A stretch of 64,000 nt of DNA from positions 100,461,257 to 100,525,256 of the forward strand of contig OY757913.1 of assembly GCA_963585895.1 (NCBI GenBank). The letters run 5' to 3'. The stretch comes from Sepioteuthis lessoniana (lineage: Eukaryota; Mollusca; Cephalopoda; Myopsida; Loliginidae). Below, piece after piece: positions 10,291 to 20,547 of this stretch. The notes below the pieces were generated by a model. The model searched no databases and was not told where the DNA came from. It worked only from the letters and a program-made list of their open reading frames with translations. Made by a program: the position numbers and the translations under genes. Within the stretch, counting starts at the first letter, position 1. Each line of letters opens with the position of its first letter.

Positions 10291-10387
10291 AAAGTGAATT
10301 TCATTCTCATTGAGTGTCTCAATATTTCTGAAATTGTTTTACGAACCTAAACTCAGTAAATGACAACACATTTACAAAGTCTACATT

Positions 10388-10461
10388 TTCTTTTTTAAGC
10401 AAAGGAATTATATTTTAAATTGACAATTCATAATATAATTCCTCTACTTAAAAAAGAAAAT
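10388..10461. repeat. Long hairpin / inverted repeat
   Basis: An arm with TTTTCTTTTTTAAG and AGGAATTATATT (10388-10418) is complementary to an arm with AATATAATTCCT and TTAAAAAAGAAAA (10430-10461). A short AT-rich loop and one small internal mismatch separate them. Function unknown. Confidence 0.75.
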
Positions 10462-10789
10462 ATAGATATATATCCTTGCCTTTGAGGTCATAATAATTAC
10501 GCTGATGCGTATTTCTAATCCTCTTGGGAAGACGTGGCCCTGGAGGTGGCCGTGTTCTCTGTAAAGAGTACGAATATAACTTGCAAGACACATTTAGGTT
10601 AATTGGCCGTGCAATTAACATGATTAGTTAATTTGGCATGACTTGTCTGCGATATGAACTGATGGCTCTGCAATCTGTGGTCGCTGGTTCGATCACCAGT
10701 GGTGGAGATTACAGTATACACTGCTGATGAGACCTAATAATGTCAAAACATCTGTCCAGTATTTTTATATGTCGTGCGTAAGTGTTCAC

Positions 10790-11250
10790 CGGACCGATAA
10801 AATGAAACGCAGTTTCTTCCAGGCAGCGGTCGTGTCGATACTGCTGTATGGATGCACCACTTGGACGCTAACAAAACGCCTCGAGAAGAAGCTCGACGGC
10901 AATTACACAAGAATGTTAACAGCAATATTGAATAAGTCCTGGCGGCAACACCCCACAAAGCACCAACTATACGGCTACCTGCTTCCCATCACGAAAACTA
11001 TCCAAGTCAGACGAACTAGACACGCAGGACACTGCTGGAGAAGCAGAGACAAGCTCATAAGGGATGTACTCCTATGGACCCCCACTTATGGCCGAGAAAA
11101 ACAGGACGACCAGCTAGAACATACATACAGCAGCTATGTGAGGATACGGGATGTTGCCCTGAAGACCCACCAGAGGCGATGAACGATAGGGAGTAGTGGC
11201 GAGAGAGGATCAGGGATATCCGTGCTAGCGGCAAGACAGGATGATGATGA
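10790..11250 (+). mobile_element. RTE-type LINE, 3' end only
   Basis: Plus-strand frame with RSFFQAAVVSILLYGC, TTWTLTKRLEKKLDGNY, NKSWRQHPTKHQLYG and RRTRHAGHCWRSRD. After a stop within the TTYGREKQ region the same protein continues in another frame. The 3' end is GGCAAGACAGGATGATG with an ATG repeat. No RT catalytic motifs remain, so this is a 5'-truncated dead copy. Confidence 0.85.
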
Positions 11251-11324
11251 TGATGGTTATTCAATTCACGTTTGCAAGGATTTAGTGTAACAGTTATTTC
11301 ATTACCACTTTTTGTGTGGTGAAC

Positions 11325-11456
11325 GTACCTCGGGTTGTGTAAGGTTTAGTAAGCTAGACTAGCAAACCTTTATGTGTGAGTTCGAGTCTCAGTGGGTGCT
11401 CGATTCATTCAGCCTTCTGCCACATAGAAACAAAAAGCTTCGTAAATTACTACCAC
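11325..11456 (+). repeat. SINE-G copy
   Basis: tRNA-derived short element: CCTCGGGTTGTGTAAGG head, CTAGACTAGCAAACC, then the B-box-like GAGTTCGAGTCTC and a body resembling GCCACATAGAAACAAAAAGC. A SINE-E inserted right after it. Confidence 0.65.
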
Positions 11457-11468
11457 TTTTTGTGAGTG

Positions 11469-11738
11469 ATAACCGGGACATTGGCCCAGCGGTTAGAGTG
11501 TTCGCCAATGGCCCGGGAGACCTGGGTTCAATCCCAGGTCGAGTCATACCAAAGACTTTAAAAATGGAACTTGATACCACCTTGCTTAACACTCAGCATT
11601 ATAAGGTACGGTTCAAGGGTAAAGTGGAGCAATCCAGGGAATGGAGTAGCGCCCTCCCCTACACCTTGGTGTAGTAGCTATCGAAAAGGGAGCCTTCGGG
11701 TCACCCTCGACTATGGTCGCTAACTTTACTTACTTTAC
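11469..11738 (+). repeat. SINE-E copy, full length, with target-site duplication
   Basis: Perfect 12-bp flanking repeat ttttgtgagtga (11457-11468 and 11739-11750). The head has an A-box-like CAGCGGTTAGAG and a perfect B-box-like GGTTCAATCCC. The body includes GGTAAAGTGGAGCAATCC and GGAGTAGCGCCCTCC, and the tail is TCGCTAACTTTAC. This copy defines the family ends. Confidence 0.92.
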
Positions 11739-11751
11739 TTTTGTGAGTGAA

Positions 11752-11829
11752 GTCCTCGCGATATTGTGGCTAAAGTACTGGATTGCGGACTCTAACTCCA
11801 ATCGCGTGATAAAGTTCCCTTTTGGACTA
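11752..11829 (+). repeat. SINE-A head fragment
   Basis: Diverged SINE-A head (GTGGCTAAAGTACTGG, GGATTGCGG), broken off by an RTE 3' end in opposite orientation. Confidence 0.55.
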
Positions 11830-11904
11830 ATCATCATCATTATCATTATCATGTCGTGCCGCTAGCACGGATATCCCTGACCCTCTCTCGCCACTTTTCC
11901 CTAT
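11830..11904 (-). mobile_element. RTE LINE 3' terminus only
   Basis: Only the last 75 bp of the RTE element: complement of the ATC/ATG tail followed by the terminal GTGGCGAGAGAGGG and GGATATCCGTGC block. Confidence 0.75.
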
Positions 11905-12094
11905 AAATTATTTGTATTAGATAAGAATACAGTATTGTATTAGTTATCATAGCAGTATTTGTATTAAGAAATACTTACTTGAAGCTATAATTGCTTACTC
12001 AGCATTATTATAATTCGTTATTTGAAACTATATAAGAGTTTGCAAACAAATGATTATCTTTAAATTACTTGAAACCATCATCATCATCATGTCG
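11905..12094 (+). repeat. D-body segment duplicated at 24792-24984
   Basis: About 190 bp (TTGTATTAGATAAGAATACA through ACTTGAAACCATCATCATC) recurs with few changes at 24792-24984, including the junction into an RTE-like ATC repeat. Confidence 0.8.
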
Positions 12095-12099
12095 TAGTC

Positions 12100-12454
12100 A
12101 GAGAGCCATGAACCAGCAACAGAAACAGATCTCTCTCACATGACTGTCACTGATTCCACTTGGAACCCTTCGCTGAAGAAAACGCTGCTGCTAGCTTCGC
12201 ACACGCTTCCCACAAACAAAGGACCAATATACTGAACAGCGACACCCGCTGCTGCTAGCTTCGCACACGCTTCCTACAAACCATGGACCAACATAGTGAC
12301 CAGCGACACAAAAGGGATACTTTCTCACTCCCACTCCTTTACGCCTACTCAGATAATAAACCTTTCTTTGTTGTGTTGCTTATAAGAAGTTTTGTTATTC
12401 ATTTGTGTTGCCAAATAATTTATAGTGTTAGAGAAATTAACCATTTCCCGAAAC
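12100..12454 (+). repeat. Unclassified sequence with a 64-bp tandem duplication; possibly LTR-derived
   Basis: A 64-bp unit starting CGCTGCTGCTAGCTTCGCAC is present twice (from 12183 and from 12247). An AATAAA signal (about 12354) follows within a pyrimidine-rich stretch. This would suit an LTR, but no mate or coding region is seen. Confidence 0.4.
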
Positions 12455-12560
12455 ATTAAATGTGTTTAGCCACCCATTTACTGCCATTTCATCCTGGACC
12501 ATTTTGACTCGGAGTTGTAGTACTTGTTAGTGTCCCATATATGTGTTAAAAAGATCTGCT
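12455..12560 (+). repeat. D element middle part, strongly diverged
   Basis: Resembles the D block CCATTTCATCCTGGACC ... GGAGTTGTAGTACTTGTTAG ... TCCCATATATGTGTTAA. Head and tail are not visible. Confidence 0.5.
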
Positions 12561-12569
12561 TGACATCTC

Positions 12570-12895
12570 AGTTAAAATGATTTTGAGCTACATTAATACA
12601 TCGGCTCTTAAAACATTAATATTTCGATTAAGTATGAAGCGTTTTTCTCGTTTAAAATGATTGTAAATTACATTAATAAATTGGCTCTTAAAATATTGAT
12701 AATGCAACGAAATATGAAGTATTTAACAGTTTAAAGAGTTGTAAATTATATTATATCGACTCTTAAAATATAGATATTGCAACTAAATATGAAGTGTTTA
12801 CCTTTTTAAAATGATTGTAAATTACATTAATAAATTGGCTCTTAAAACATTTTTCATAGCAACTAAGAATGAAGTATTGAACTGTTTAAAAGGGA
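12570..12895. repeat. Tandem repeat, about 80-bp period, four units
   Basis: TTTAAAATGATTGTAAATTA, CATTAATAAATTGGCTCTTA and AATATGAAGTATTTA recur at spacings of about 80 bp (near 12573, 12653, 12732, 12812). It seems to be an amplified D-element body. Confidence 0.75.
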
Positions 12896-13254
12896 TCGAG
12901 TGAATATGTTTATTATATAGCATGAACGGGTCGGTGAATAAGCTACCTGGATATTACCAAGAACAGCAGACAAATTCATAAAACTACCCTTACTACCACT
13001 TCCCCACGAAAACTTTGGTCAACGTGCTCAATTGTAAAATAGTTTTGTTTATTTTTGGTAAATAAAGTTGGACCGTAATGTGTGGTTTTATTTGTCATAA
13101 ACGACAAACCCCACCTGATAGATGAAGACCTGTTTAAAATGACGGCGAAGATACATTTTTGGCTTTAGCAAACGCCCGACGGACTTCAGAAACTATGTGT
13201 TCCAGCGGAAAAAATGTGCAAGAATCAGCATGGCCTTAAAATACACCTGTAATA
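12896..13254. other. No recognisable feature
   Basis: Mixed sequence without a supported gene. A short AATAAAG near 13062 is isolated. Confidence 0.35.
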
Positions 13255-13740
13255 TAATGGCCGAGGGATTTCGTTTTATATATCTTGCCTTTCGGTTTAG
13301 TTAGACTGAGAACCTTTCGCTTAGCGCATGGGTTAGTTAGGTGCAACATGAGCGCAGGTGTTCACGCGCGCGGGGGGCGGACGTGTCATTCAGAGATATC
13401 ACAACAGAAACCCCAGATAGAAAACTGAGCTAGGGAGTGGGAATGATGTCACGCACCGGAAGCGTGCGCGGAGGATTTGGGGGATTTGAGAAAAGTCAGT
13501 TAGTCGAGTTTTTGCCTCCGAAGAAGAAGGTTGACTTTCGGAGCTCGCCGAGGCCTTTGCGGCGGGTGCTGCGCAGAGGAAACAGTCAGCATAGAAAGAT
13601 TGTGTATCACTCTCCTTATGTCGAAAAACCTTTAAACTCAAAGGTAATAAAAAGTTTCGTACCTGAACTAAGAAGCCGTAAGAATTTTTTGTGTTTCGGA
13701 ATTCCTATGTTATCTATATGTGCATTATGAAGATTCTATG
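13255..13740 (-). mobile_element. LTR-like dispersed element, copy 2 of 3
   Basis: Minus-strand copy of the unit at 5415-5920: end block ATTATATTACA (near 13255), AACCGAAAGG-type block, GC-rich middle, and TTTAAAGGTTTTTCGACAT (near 13615-13635). The CRE-like site has one change (TGATGTCA, about 13445). The frames of 80-97 codons over it are products of the GC-rich middle. Confidence 0.5.
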
Positions 13741-14039
13741 TCAATTTTACATATCCGTATCATGGGTATATTACACACCAGGCCAAGATGAAATACGATG
13801 GCGGAAATGAGAACACACGACACATTAGTGTTACACCTTGTAAGACGGGGATGGAGATGGTCCAGGTGACAAACCACTGTGCCCGACATCACCAAGTGCT
13901 AACTCAAGCTTTGCCGGGAAGAGTAGTCGCTAAGCAGATTAAATGGCTCCCATTTAATGACAAGAAGGCTTGCGTAGCTTTGATGAAGACGTGTGTAATA
14001 TCATCCAAGCCACATTTTCGGGTAATATTGACCGAAGAC
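13741..14039. other. No recognisable feature
   Basis: Moderate GC, a 94-codon frame without recognisable motif. I cannot support a gene. Confidence 0.35.
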
Positions 14040-14577
14040 TTCATCATCATCATCATCATGTCGTGCCGCTAGCACGGATATACATGTCCCTATCTTGCCA
14101 CTTCTCCCTATTGTTCATCGCTTCTGGCAGGTCTTCAGGGCTACATCCCGTATCCTCACATAGCTGCTGTACGTATGGTCGAGCTGGTCGTCCTGCTTTT
14201 GCTTGGCAATATGCGGGGGTCCATAGGAGTACATCACTGATGAGTTCGTCCTTGCTTCTCCAGCAGTGTCCTGCGTGTCTGGTTCGTCTAACTTGTATAG
14301 GTTTCGTGACGGAAGGCAGTTAGCCCTATAGTTGATGCCTTGTGGGGTGTTGCCGCCAGGACTTGTTCAATATTGCTCGCAGCATTCTTGTGTAATTGCC
14401 GTCTAGCTTCTTCTTCAGCCGTTTAGTTAGCGTCCAAGTAGTGCATCCATATAGCAGTATCGATACGACCGCTGCCTGGAAGAAACAGCGTTTTATTTTA
14501 TCGGTCAGGTCTGATTTCAATATGATCGAGAGCCTATCGATAGCTGTCCATGCCTTCGTTAGCCGTGTGTCGAACTA
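14040..14577 (-). mobile_element. RTE-type LINE, 3' end, about 540 bp
   Basis: Minus strand encodes KSDLTDKIKRCFFQAAV, SILLYGCTTWTLTKRL, KKKLDGNYTRMLRAILNKSW and the C-terminal end, then the ATG/ATC tail at 14041-14058. Separate frames show frameshifts. It is 5'-truncated just upstream of the SVI-WKSDLTDK segment. Confidence 0.85.
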
Positions 14578-14579
14578 AA

Positions 14580-15440
14580 CATTAGACCAGAACAGAAGAG
14601 ATACGAAACTAGCCGGTGCCGCCACGAAGTTTAAAGGTTCAATACTGGTCAGTACAATGTCTTTAAGTCCTACTAATTTAAAATGCCGAAATTTTTACAA
14701 AAGACTTAATACCATGATTAAACTTATCGTCGGCTCTGCGTCAGAGCGATTTGGCCACTTCGAAAAAACAGAGATCTACACTCAAAACAGGCGTGAAGAA
14801 TAACAAAATAAAAAAGACTTTAAGAGGGAAGTAAAAAATGTATCGCCTGTGTTGGTCTCACGACTAATCAGTGTGAACCTCTGCCTACGTTCCGAAGTCA
14901 CCAGCTAGTTTAAATAAAAAGAACTTTTTTACGCAGAGCAGTGTTTTTTGTTAATTTCTGGATGTGGGCCGTAATGCTGATCACATTACGGTCGGATCAC
15001 TCTTCGAAGTAGTATGTTGCACAGACCCTAAATTTCTAATGACTAGGGAGCAACAACACTGATGACACATCCAGAAGCACCAGAAGGTGTATTTATAACA
15101 ACTTAGACTAATTCCATCATAAAAGAAACTAAAAAGAGCTAACACGATGTACACTGAACAGAACAACCGGCATATCATAATGATATTTTTATTAGAAAGG
15201 TATATTGAAAATACTCAAATTTAGAGAATAAGGCTATTTTCAGTTCGAGTCGCAGCTGAATCATAATTGGGTGTAATCTACATACGCGCTTTGAATCTGA
15301 TTATTTTTGTCATCGAAATTCTCAATTTATTGAATATTCATTAAAATTCTTCACCCTTTTTTTAAGTGGAAGTTTATTATAATCAAGGATTGCGGCGGGA
15401 ACCCAACGAGTTCACAGGTTATCTCATATATATAAATATA
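14580..15440. other. No recognisable gene
   Basis: Low-copy sequence. There are no long frames beyond chance and no visible repeat family. Confidence 0.4.
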
Positions 15441-15444
15441 TATA

Positions 15445-15450
15445 TAGAGT

Positions 15451-15488
<38 letters not shown>
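15445..15488. repeat. GA microsatellite
   Basis: GA dinucleotide tract next to a short TA run, immediately before a SINE-A head. Confidence 0.9.
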
Positions 15489-15490
<2 letters not shown>

Positions 15491-15693
15491 CCTCGTGGCG
15501 TAATGGCTAACGTCCTCACTTGCAACATCTTAATAAGCGACTTTATACACCAGTCCCACAGACTTGAGAAAGTTATGAAAGTCAATCATCCCGCCAGTTA
15601 GGGGCTAAATAATATCACCACACTTCTACAAGGATGGCTTTGGCAGTAAATAACATATAAAGGATGATATGCTGTTAAACAAAGAAAGAAAAC
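15489..15693 (+). repeat. SINE-A copy, diverged
   Basis: Head TCCTCGTGGCGTAATGGCTA, damaged core (GAGAAAGTTATGAAAG) and tail (GGCAGTAAATAACATATAAA, CTGTTAAACAAAG). Followed by a TA tract. Confidence 0.75.
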
Positions 15694-15799
15694 AAATATA
15701 TATATATATATATAGTGTTATAGGAAAATGAGATAATTTCATTTAAAAAATTTTCTTTCAAATGATCACAAACATAAGAAGCAAGTGTAGAAACGCATG

Positions 15800-15925
15800 A
15801 AAATTCTGTTTAAGAGGAGTTTACTTTGAAGGGGACTAGAGTTTCATGTGTGTACTATCAATAAAAGTGCCCATACGAAAAAAGTCTGGAAATTGATCGT
15901 ATGCCCTCGTATATTTTGGCAGTAT
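15800..15925 (+). pseudogene. Mariner transposase C-terminal fragment
   Basis: Encodes VYFEGD, a stop, then SFMCVLSIKVPIRKKSGN in the same frame, matching the C-terminus of the mariner copy at 25921-26406, including the TAG where an open gene would read on. It ends CCCTCGTA, as do the other mariner-type ends here. It is only about 40 codons long. Confidence 0.7.
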
Positions 15926-16044
15926 TTCTTCATTAATACAAATTTCCTTGAATATAATAGGCATTTTTGTGTACATATTTCCTTGTTGATCCTTTCCTAT
16001 TGCTATATTGATTTTGTAGAATTCGACGGGAATTTATTGATATA

Positions 16045-16130
16045 TTTTCCATAATTGTTTATTTCCCAAGTACTTTCTGCCCCCTTTGGGCCATCATCAG
16101 GTGAGATACTTATAGAACAATTTTAAAAGG
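16045..16130 (-). repeat. Penelope-type terminal motif
   Basis: On the minus strand CACCTGATGATGGCCC, AAAGGGGGCAGAAAG and TACTTGGGAAATAAAC follow one another, an arrangement similar to the ends of PLE copies in many animals. No coding part adjoins. Confidence 0.4.
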
Positions 16131-16244
16131 AAACGCTACACGCTGCAACGGCCCAGATGCTCTTCTTACAAAGTTGTAATGTACATACAAAAGTTACATC
16201 ACTTTTGTAATACATCCTCCCCATTCTGCCCAATTGTTTAGCAA

Positions 16245-16382
16245 TTAGTGGAGTGAGAATACTTGGATTCATACCTTTCGCAAAGGGTATTACCGCTTTA
16301 TGAAATTCAAACAGTCTCGTCCTGGGTTTAAACACGTTTTGCCATGTCCATTTCCTATGATAATATCCATTACTCCACAAAC
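16245..16382 (-). repeat. SINE-B head and core, 3'-truncated
   Basis: Minus-strand B head (complement of GGAGTAATGGATATTATC and CCCAGGACGAGACTG) and the start of the core. The B body is missing. Confidence 0.7.
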
Positions 16383-16384
16383 GC

Positions 16385-16457
<73 letters not shown>

Positions 16458-16618
16458 GGTTTATATATGTATGTATGTATGTAAATATATATATATATAG
16501 GTTTATATATGTATGCATATATATATATATATATATGTATTGTAAGTATGTATAAATATGTATATATATAGGCTTATTTATATATGTTTGTATGTAAAAA
16601 TATGTCTATAAATAGGTT

Positions 16619-16649
<31 letters not shown>

Positions 16650-16932
16650 GTTTATTTACGTATGTATATATATTTAGTTATATTTATGTATGTATATATA
16701 TATAGCTTTATTTATGTATGTATATATATATATATATAGGTTTATCATGTATGTATATATATATAGGCTTATTTATGTGCATATGTATGTATATATATAT
16801 ATATATATAGGTTTATTTATGTATGTATGTATGTATGAATATATATATATAGGTTTATATATGTATGTATAACTATAGGCCTATGTATGTACGTATATGT
16901 ATATATATATATAGGTTTATATATATATATAC
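16383..16932. repeat. Composite TA / TATG / GGTTTATATATG minisatellite
   Basis: A TC then TA then CA run (16383-16455) leads into many irregular units of AGGTTTATATATGTATGTAT separated by TA tracts. ORFs here are poly-YI translations. Confidence 0.85.
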
Positions 16933-17356
16933 ATCAGGGGCAGAGACGGGACTAGTGCTACTCGTGCCCAGCACGACCAATAACTCGGTCAATGTTATTC
17001 AAAATAGATTAAAAATCATCCATTAATTTCAAGCAAACATACTTAGTCTTATCTCAATTAAATTACTTATCTATTCAAGTTTCGATAACTAAGTAGCCAA
17101 AAGTTCATAAATATATCTGGGAATAATACAACGATGCTGTTTTGAACGGATGGTCTTTGTCCGGCCACCGTCAGATTCATTGAACATCCCATAAAATCAG
17201 CTATAATGTTGAACGCGCAATCCGTGCCGAGCACTAGACCCTTATAATAACAGTAATGTTAGAGTAGTCCGCCAATAGCAAGAGCAACCCAAACACCGTG
17301 CTCAAAAATCTTAGCACATTCTGACTGCTGACAGCTGTCTTGGGAAGAGGGAGAGG

Positions 17357-17414
<58 letters not shown>

Positions 17415-17962
17415 ATAGCAGATTATAGCCGTCGCCGACGTCATCATCATCGCTATGGTAAATGTTGGTTAAACGGCGTGTTTTAATTCGTTTTTTCACT
17501 AACAGATGTCTATTTCTTTAATGAATGTTGCATATATTACATTCTGTATCTAAAATTTGTTTATTTGAATACATTTTCAACAAATTATCTTTATTTTAAG
17601 CGAAATTGAAACTACTAGCTGTGTCAGTGTATATTGTCATCAGTTTCTTTATTCTAATTAACATATTTTTCTCGTCATAGTAATGAACATCTTCTCTTTT
17701 CTTCTATACTTTTGAAAGGAAAAAAATTATCTTATCTACTGTATTAACAAGACTACAAATTATATAGTATCTTGATTGTTTACAAAAAGAAAAAAACACC
17801 ATGCAAGGTACGTTTGTCAATCTGTGCTATACAATGGAGAACCACGCAATAGCAACTATGATGACTTACTTTGGGTCCACGGACCACGGGTTGGGAACTG
17901 AAGTTGACAGAGGGCGCGGGGGGGGGTACACGAGTATCAAAAATAGGCTAGAGTCGCCACTG
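16933..17962. mobile_element. Possible non-autonomous hAT-like DNA transposon
   Basis: The left end CAGGGGCAGAGACGG (from about 16936) and the complement of the right end, CAGTGGCGACTCTAGCC, share a CAGNGGC start and a nearby ACTCGTG. This fits imperfect hAT-type termini. Near the right end is TCCACGGACCACGGGTTGGG, common in such elements. A long GA tract (17358-17411) lies inside. No transposase is seen, and target duplications cannot be read because both sides are TA repeats. Confidence 0.35.
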
Positions 17963-18098
17963 ATATATATATATATATATATATAAGTTTATATATGTAT
18001 GTATATATATATATATATATAGGTTCTTATATGTATATGTACATGTATCGGTTTATATATGTATGTATAAATATGTACATATATAGGTTTATATATGC

Positions 18099-18163
<65 letters not shown>

Positions 18164-18375
18164 GGTTTATACATGTAATTTAAGTATAAATATGAATATA
18201 TAGAGGTTTATATATGTATGCATTTATATATATCTCTATGTAGTAATTTTTGCCTGTATATACACATACGCACATGTGTGTATCTGTATCGATATATATG
18301 TACACACACATATATATGTGTGTGTGTGTGTGTGTGTGTACGTGTATGTATGTGCACGCTCGTGCACGCACACAT
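17963..18375. repeat. Composite TA / GGTTTATATATG / CA-TG microsatellite
   Basis: Same unit type as 16383-16932, with a long TA tract at about 18101-18160 and TG/CA runs at 18300-18375. It flanks the possible hAT element on its right as the other block does on its left. Confidence 0.85.
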
Positions 18376-18379
18376 ATAT

Positions 18380-18920
18380 TCACGTATAAAATCTATGAGA
18401 ATTGTTTTTCTTTTCTTTGTCTATCATTCGTGTTTGTTTGTTTTTTCTCGGTCTCATTCGTTTTCAAGTTTTTTATTCTTTTATTCTGAACTCAGCAAAT
18501 TAACTTTATTTATTGACCAGATTTTATTGTTTACTAAAGACATCCAACAAGAATACTTCACTTTTACAAGGGTCAGAAACAAGCGTTATGTGTCTTTACT
18601 CAAGAACACACGGAGTCAAAGAACCTGACATGAAAGTTTGTTGAAATCTCAAGGGTTTAAGCTAATGTCAGGGACAGATCAACACTCACCTTGTACACAC
18701 AATGGAGAAAGAGTCTACTAAGATTGTTATCAGTTCTAAAAGACTTAAAAAAACATGAATGGGGCTTAGTACATCTGGTTGTATACATTTTATATTGTTT
18801 TTTTTTATCAGATGAGAAAAAAAATCTATTGAAATCTTTATTCTGTTTTGTGATTAAATTTGTTACTTCTTGTTGAACAAACAAAAAAGCGAAGTTTTAA
18901 ATGGTCTTTTCTGGCATTTA
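18380..18920. other. No recognisable gene
   Basis: AT-rich sequence, with poly-T and poly-A runs near 18790-18830. Short frames have no motif. Confidence 0.4.
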
Positions 18921-18925
18921 CTTCC

Positions 18926-18926
18926 A

Positions 18927-18985
<59 letters not shown>

Positions 18986-18996
18986 ACTTCCTTCCA

Positions 18997-19047
<51 letters not shown>

Positions 19048-19058
19048 ACTTCCTTCCA

Positions 19059-19110
<52 letters not shown>

Positions 19111-19120
19111 CTTCCTTCCA

Positions 19121-19167
<47 letters not shown>

Positions 19168-19178
19168 ACTTCCTTCCA

Positions 19179-19211
<33 letters not shown>

Positions 19212-19262
19212 CTTTACCTTCAATAATTCATCGATCTATTTATTTATTCAAGTTAGCTTAAG

Positions 19263-19306
<44 letters not shown>

Positions 19307-19335
19307 ACTTCCTTCCAATCTATCTATCTAAGTTT
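18926..19335. repeat. TCTA minisatellite with regular CTTCCTTCCAA spacers
   Basis: Runs of TCTA of about 45-60 bp are interrupted by a nearly constant 14-bp spacer, CACTTCCTTCCAAT (near 18985, 19046, 19113 with one change, 19168, 19308). This gives a higher-order unit of about 55-70 bp. All ORFs here are poly-YLSI. Confidence 0.92.
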
Positions 19336-19389
19336 TTCCATATCTCTGTATCTACTCATTGACCCTTTGTCTCCGCTGACTCATATATA

Positions 19390-19930
19390 TTGTTATCATC
19401 ATCATGATGTCGCTCTGGTCGCACGGATATCCCTGACCCTCTCTCGTCACTCCTCCCTATCGTTCATCGCACTAGGCAGGTCTTCAGGACAACATCCCGT
19501 ATCCTCACATAGCTGCTGAATGTATGTTCGTGTTGGTCGTCCTGCTTTTGCACGACCATGTGTGGGGGACATCTCCACTCTAGAAGGAACCCCTCTTAAA
19601 CTAGTAGACAAATTCACTTAACTTGGAAGCAGCGTCGAATCAACCGAAAAGGACATCGAAACGAGGTTAACGAAAGCATGGACAGCTATCAATAGGCTAT
19701 CGATTATATGGAAATCAGACCTTACCGATAAAATAAAACGCAGTTTCTTCCAGGCAGCGGTCACATCGATACTGCTATACGGGTGCACTACATGGACGCT
19801 AACAAAACGTCTGGACAAGAAGCTAGACGGCAATTACACAAGAATGCTGCGTGCAATCTTGAATAAATCCTGGCGGCAACACCCCACAAGACACCAACTG
19901 TACGGCCACCTGCCTCCCATCACGGAAACA
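19390..19930 (-). mobile_element. RTE-type LINE with 5' inversion (twin priming)
   Basis: 19390-19570 is the RTE 3' end on the minus strand, with its ATC/ATG tail at the left. 19571-19930 is an upstream RTE segment on the plus strand, from the ISTLEG...LVDKFT region to the GHLPPIT region. The junction joins the 5' sides of both pieces, and about 90 bp between the LPPIT and WTPTHG coding parts are missing. This is the order expected from twin-primed reverse transcription of a LINE. Confidence 0.8.
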
Positions 19931-19975
19931 TATATATTGTAATCTTTATTAATTAATGAATTAAACTGCATATAT

Positions 19976-19977
<2 letters not shown>

Positions 19978-20056
<79 letters not shown>
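19978..20056. repeat. TA microsatellite
   Basis: Uninterrupted TA tract of about 75 bp at the ribozyme end of F element copy 2. Confidence 0.95.
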
Positions 20057-20345
20057 TATATTGTCATCCACAGATAGACTGTTTCGTTCTATCTGAACTC
20101 TTCAATGTGGCTAGACACGCAGGACGCTTGAAGCCGGGATCGAAACCCATCCAACTTTACGTTAGACTAAGTTTCAGACCTCTCGGCCACCAAGCAGACT
20201 ACGTTGGCTAAGGGAATTTTAAGGTATTTATTTTAGCAATAGCAGCAGCAGCCTTTGTTCACATTTTTTAATACCCTATCGGCTACCAGAGTGCTCAATT
20301 CTTTCGAAGAGCTTTGCATTACGCTAGCGGCGGCCGACAATAACT
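20056..20345 (-). repeat. F element copy 2 (ribozyme SINE), long copy
   Basis: Minus strand from about 20345: an upstream block (GTAATGCAAAGCTCTTCG, GAATTGAGCACTCTGG), then a tRNA-like segment with perfect A-box consensus TGGCCGAGAGG and B-box-like GTTTCGATCCC. The GCGTGTCTAGC block, the ribozyme and the TA tail follow. The upstream block is shared with copy 3, so it belongs to the element. It may be read as a Leu/Ser-type tRNA-derived promoter. Confidence 0.75.
20062..20117 (-). ncRNA. Hammerhead ribozyme, copy 2, mutated core
   Basis: Same fold as the other copies, with stem I CCACA/TGTGG and outer TGTC/GACA intact and stem II GTTC/GAAC with loop AGATA. Two changes affect the core: the first base of CTGAAGA is T, and the cleavage triplet is ATC instead of GTC, breaking the C-G pair of stem III. 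Known hammerheads need C at that position, so this copy is probably inactive. Confidence 0.65.
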
Positions 20346-20547
20346 TTGTTTTTACCTAAAAGTTAATATTATTATAAACTAAAAAAGGGGAGGTTTTTGT
20401 TTACTGGAACGTTTGGCAATCAAAACGGATATTATTAGATATTATGTATTACCATACGCTACTATATTGAAATTTTAAACAAAAAAAAAAAAAAATATCG
20501 CAACACTTGTGTAAGTCAGGATAGAAGTGTATACATATATTTAAGGG

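Noticed and set aside
13437-13730. A 97-codon basic protein in the GC-rich part
   Set aside because: Lies in a dispersed LTR-like repeat, and the frame is not kept in the other two copies.
18860-19362. Long overlapping ORFs in three frames (poly-YLSI)
   Set aside because: They translate the TCTA repeat, which lacks stops in all frames.
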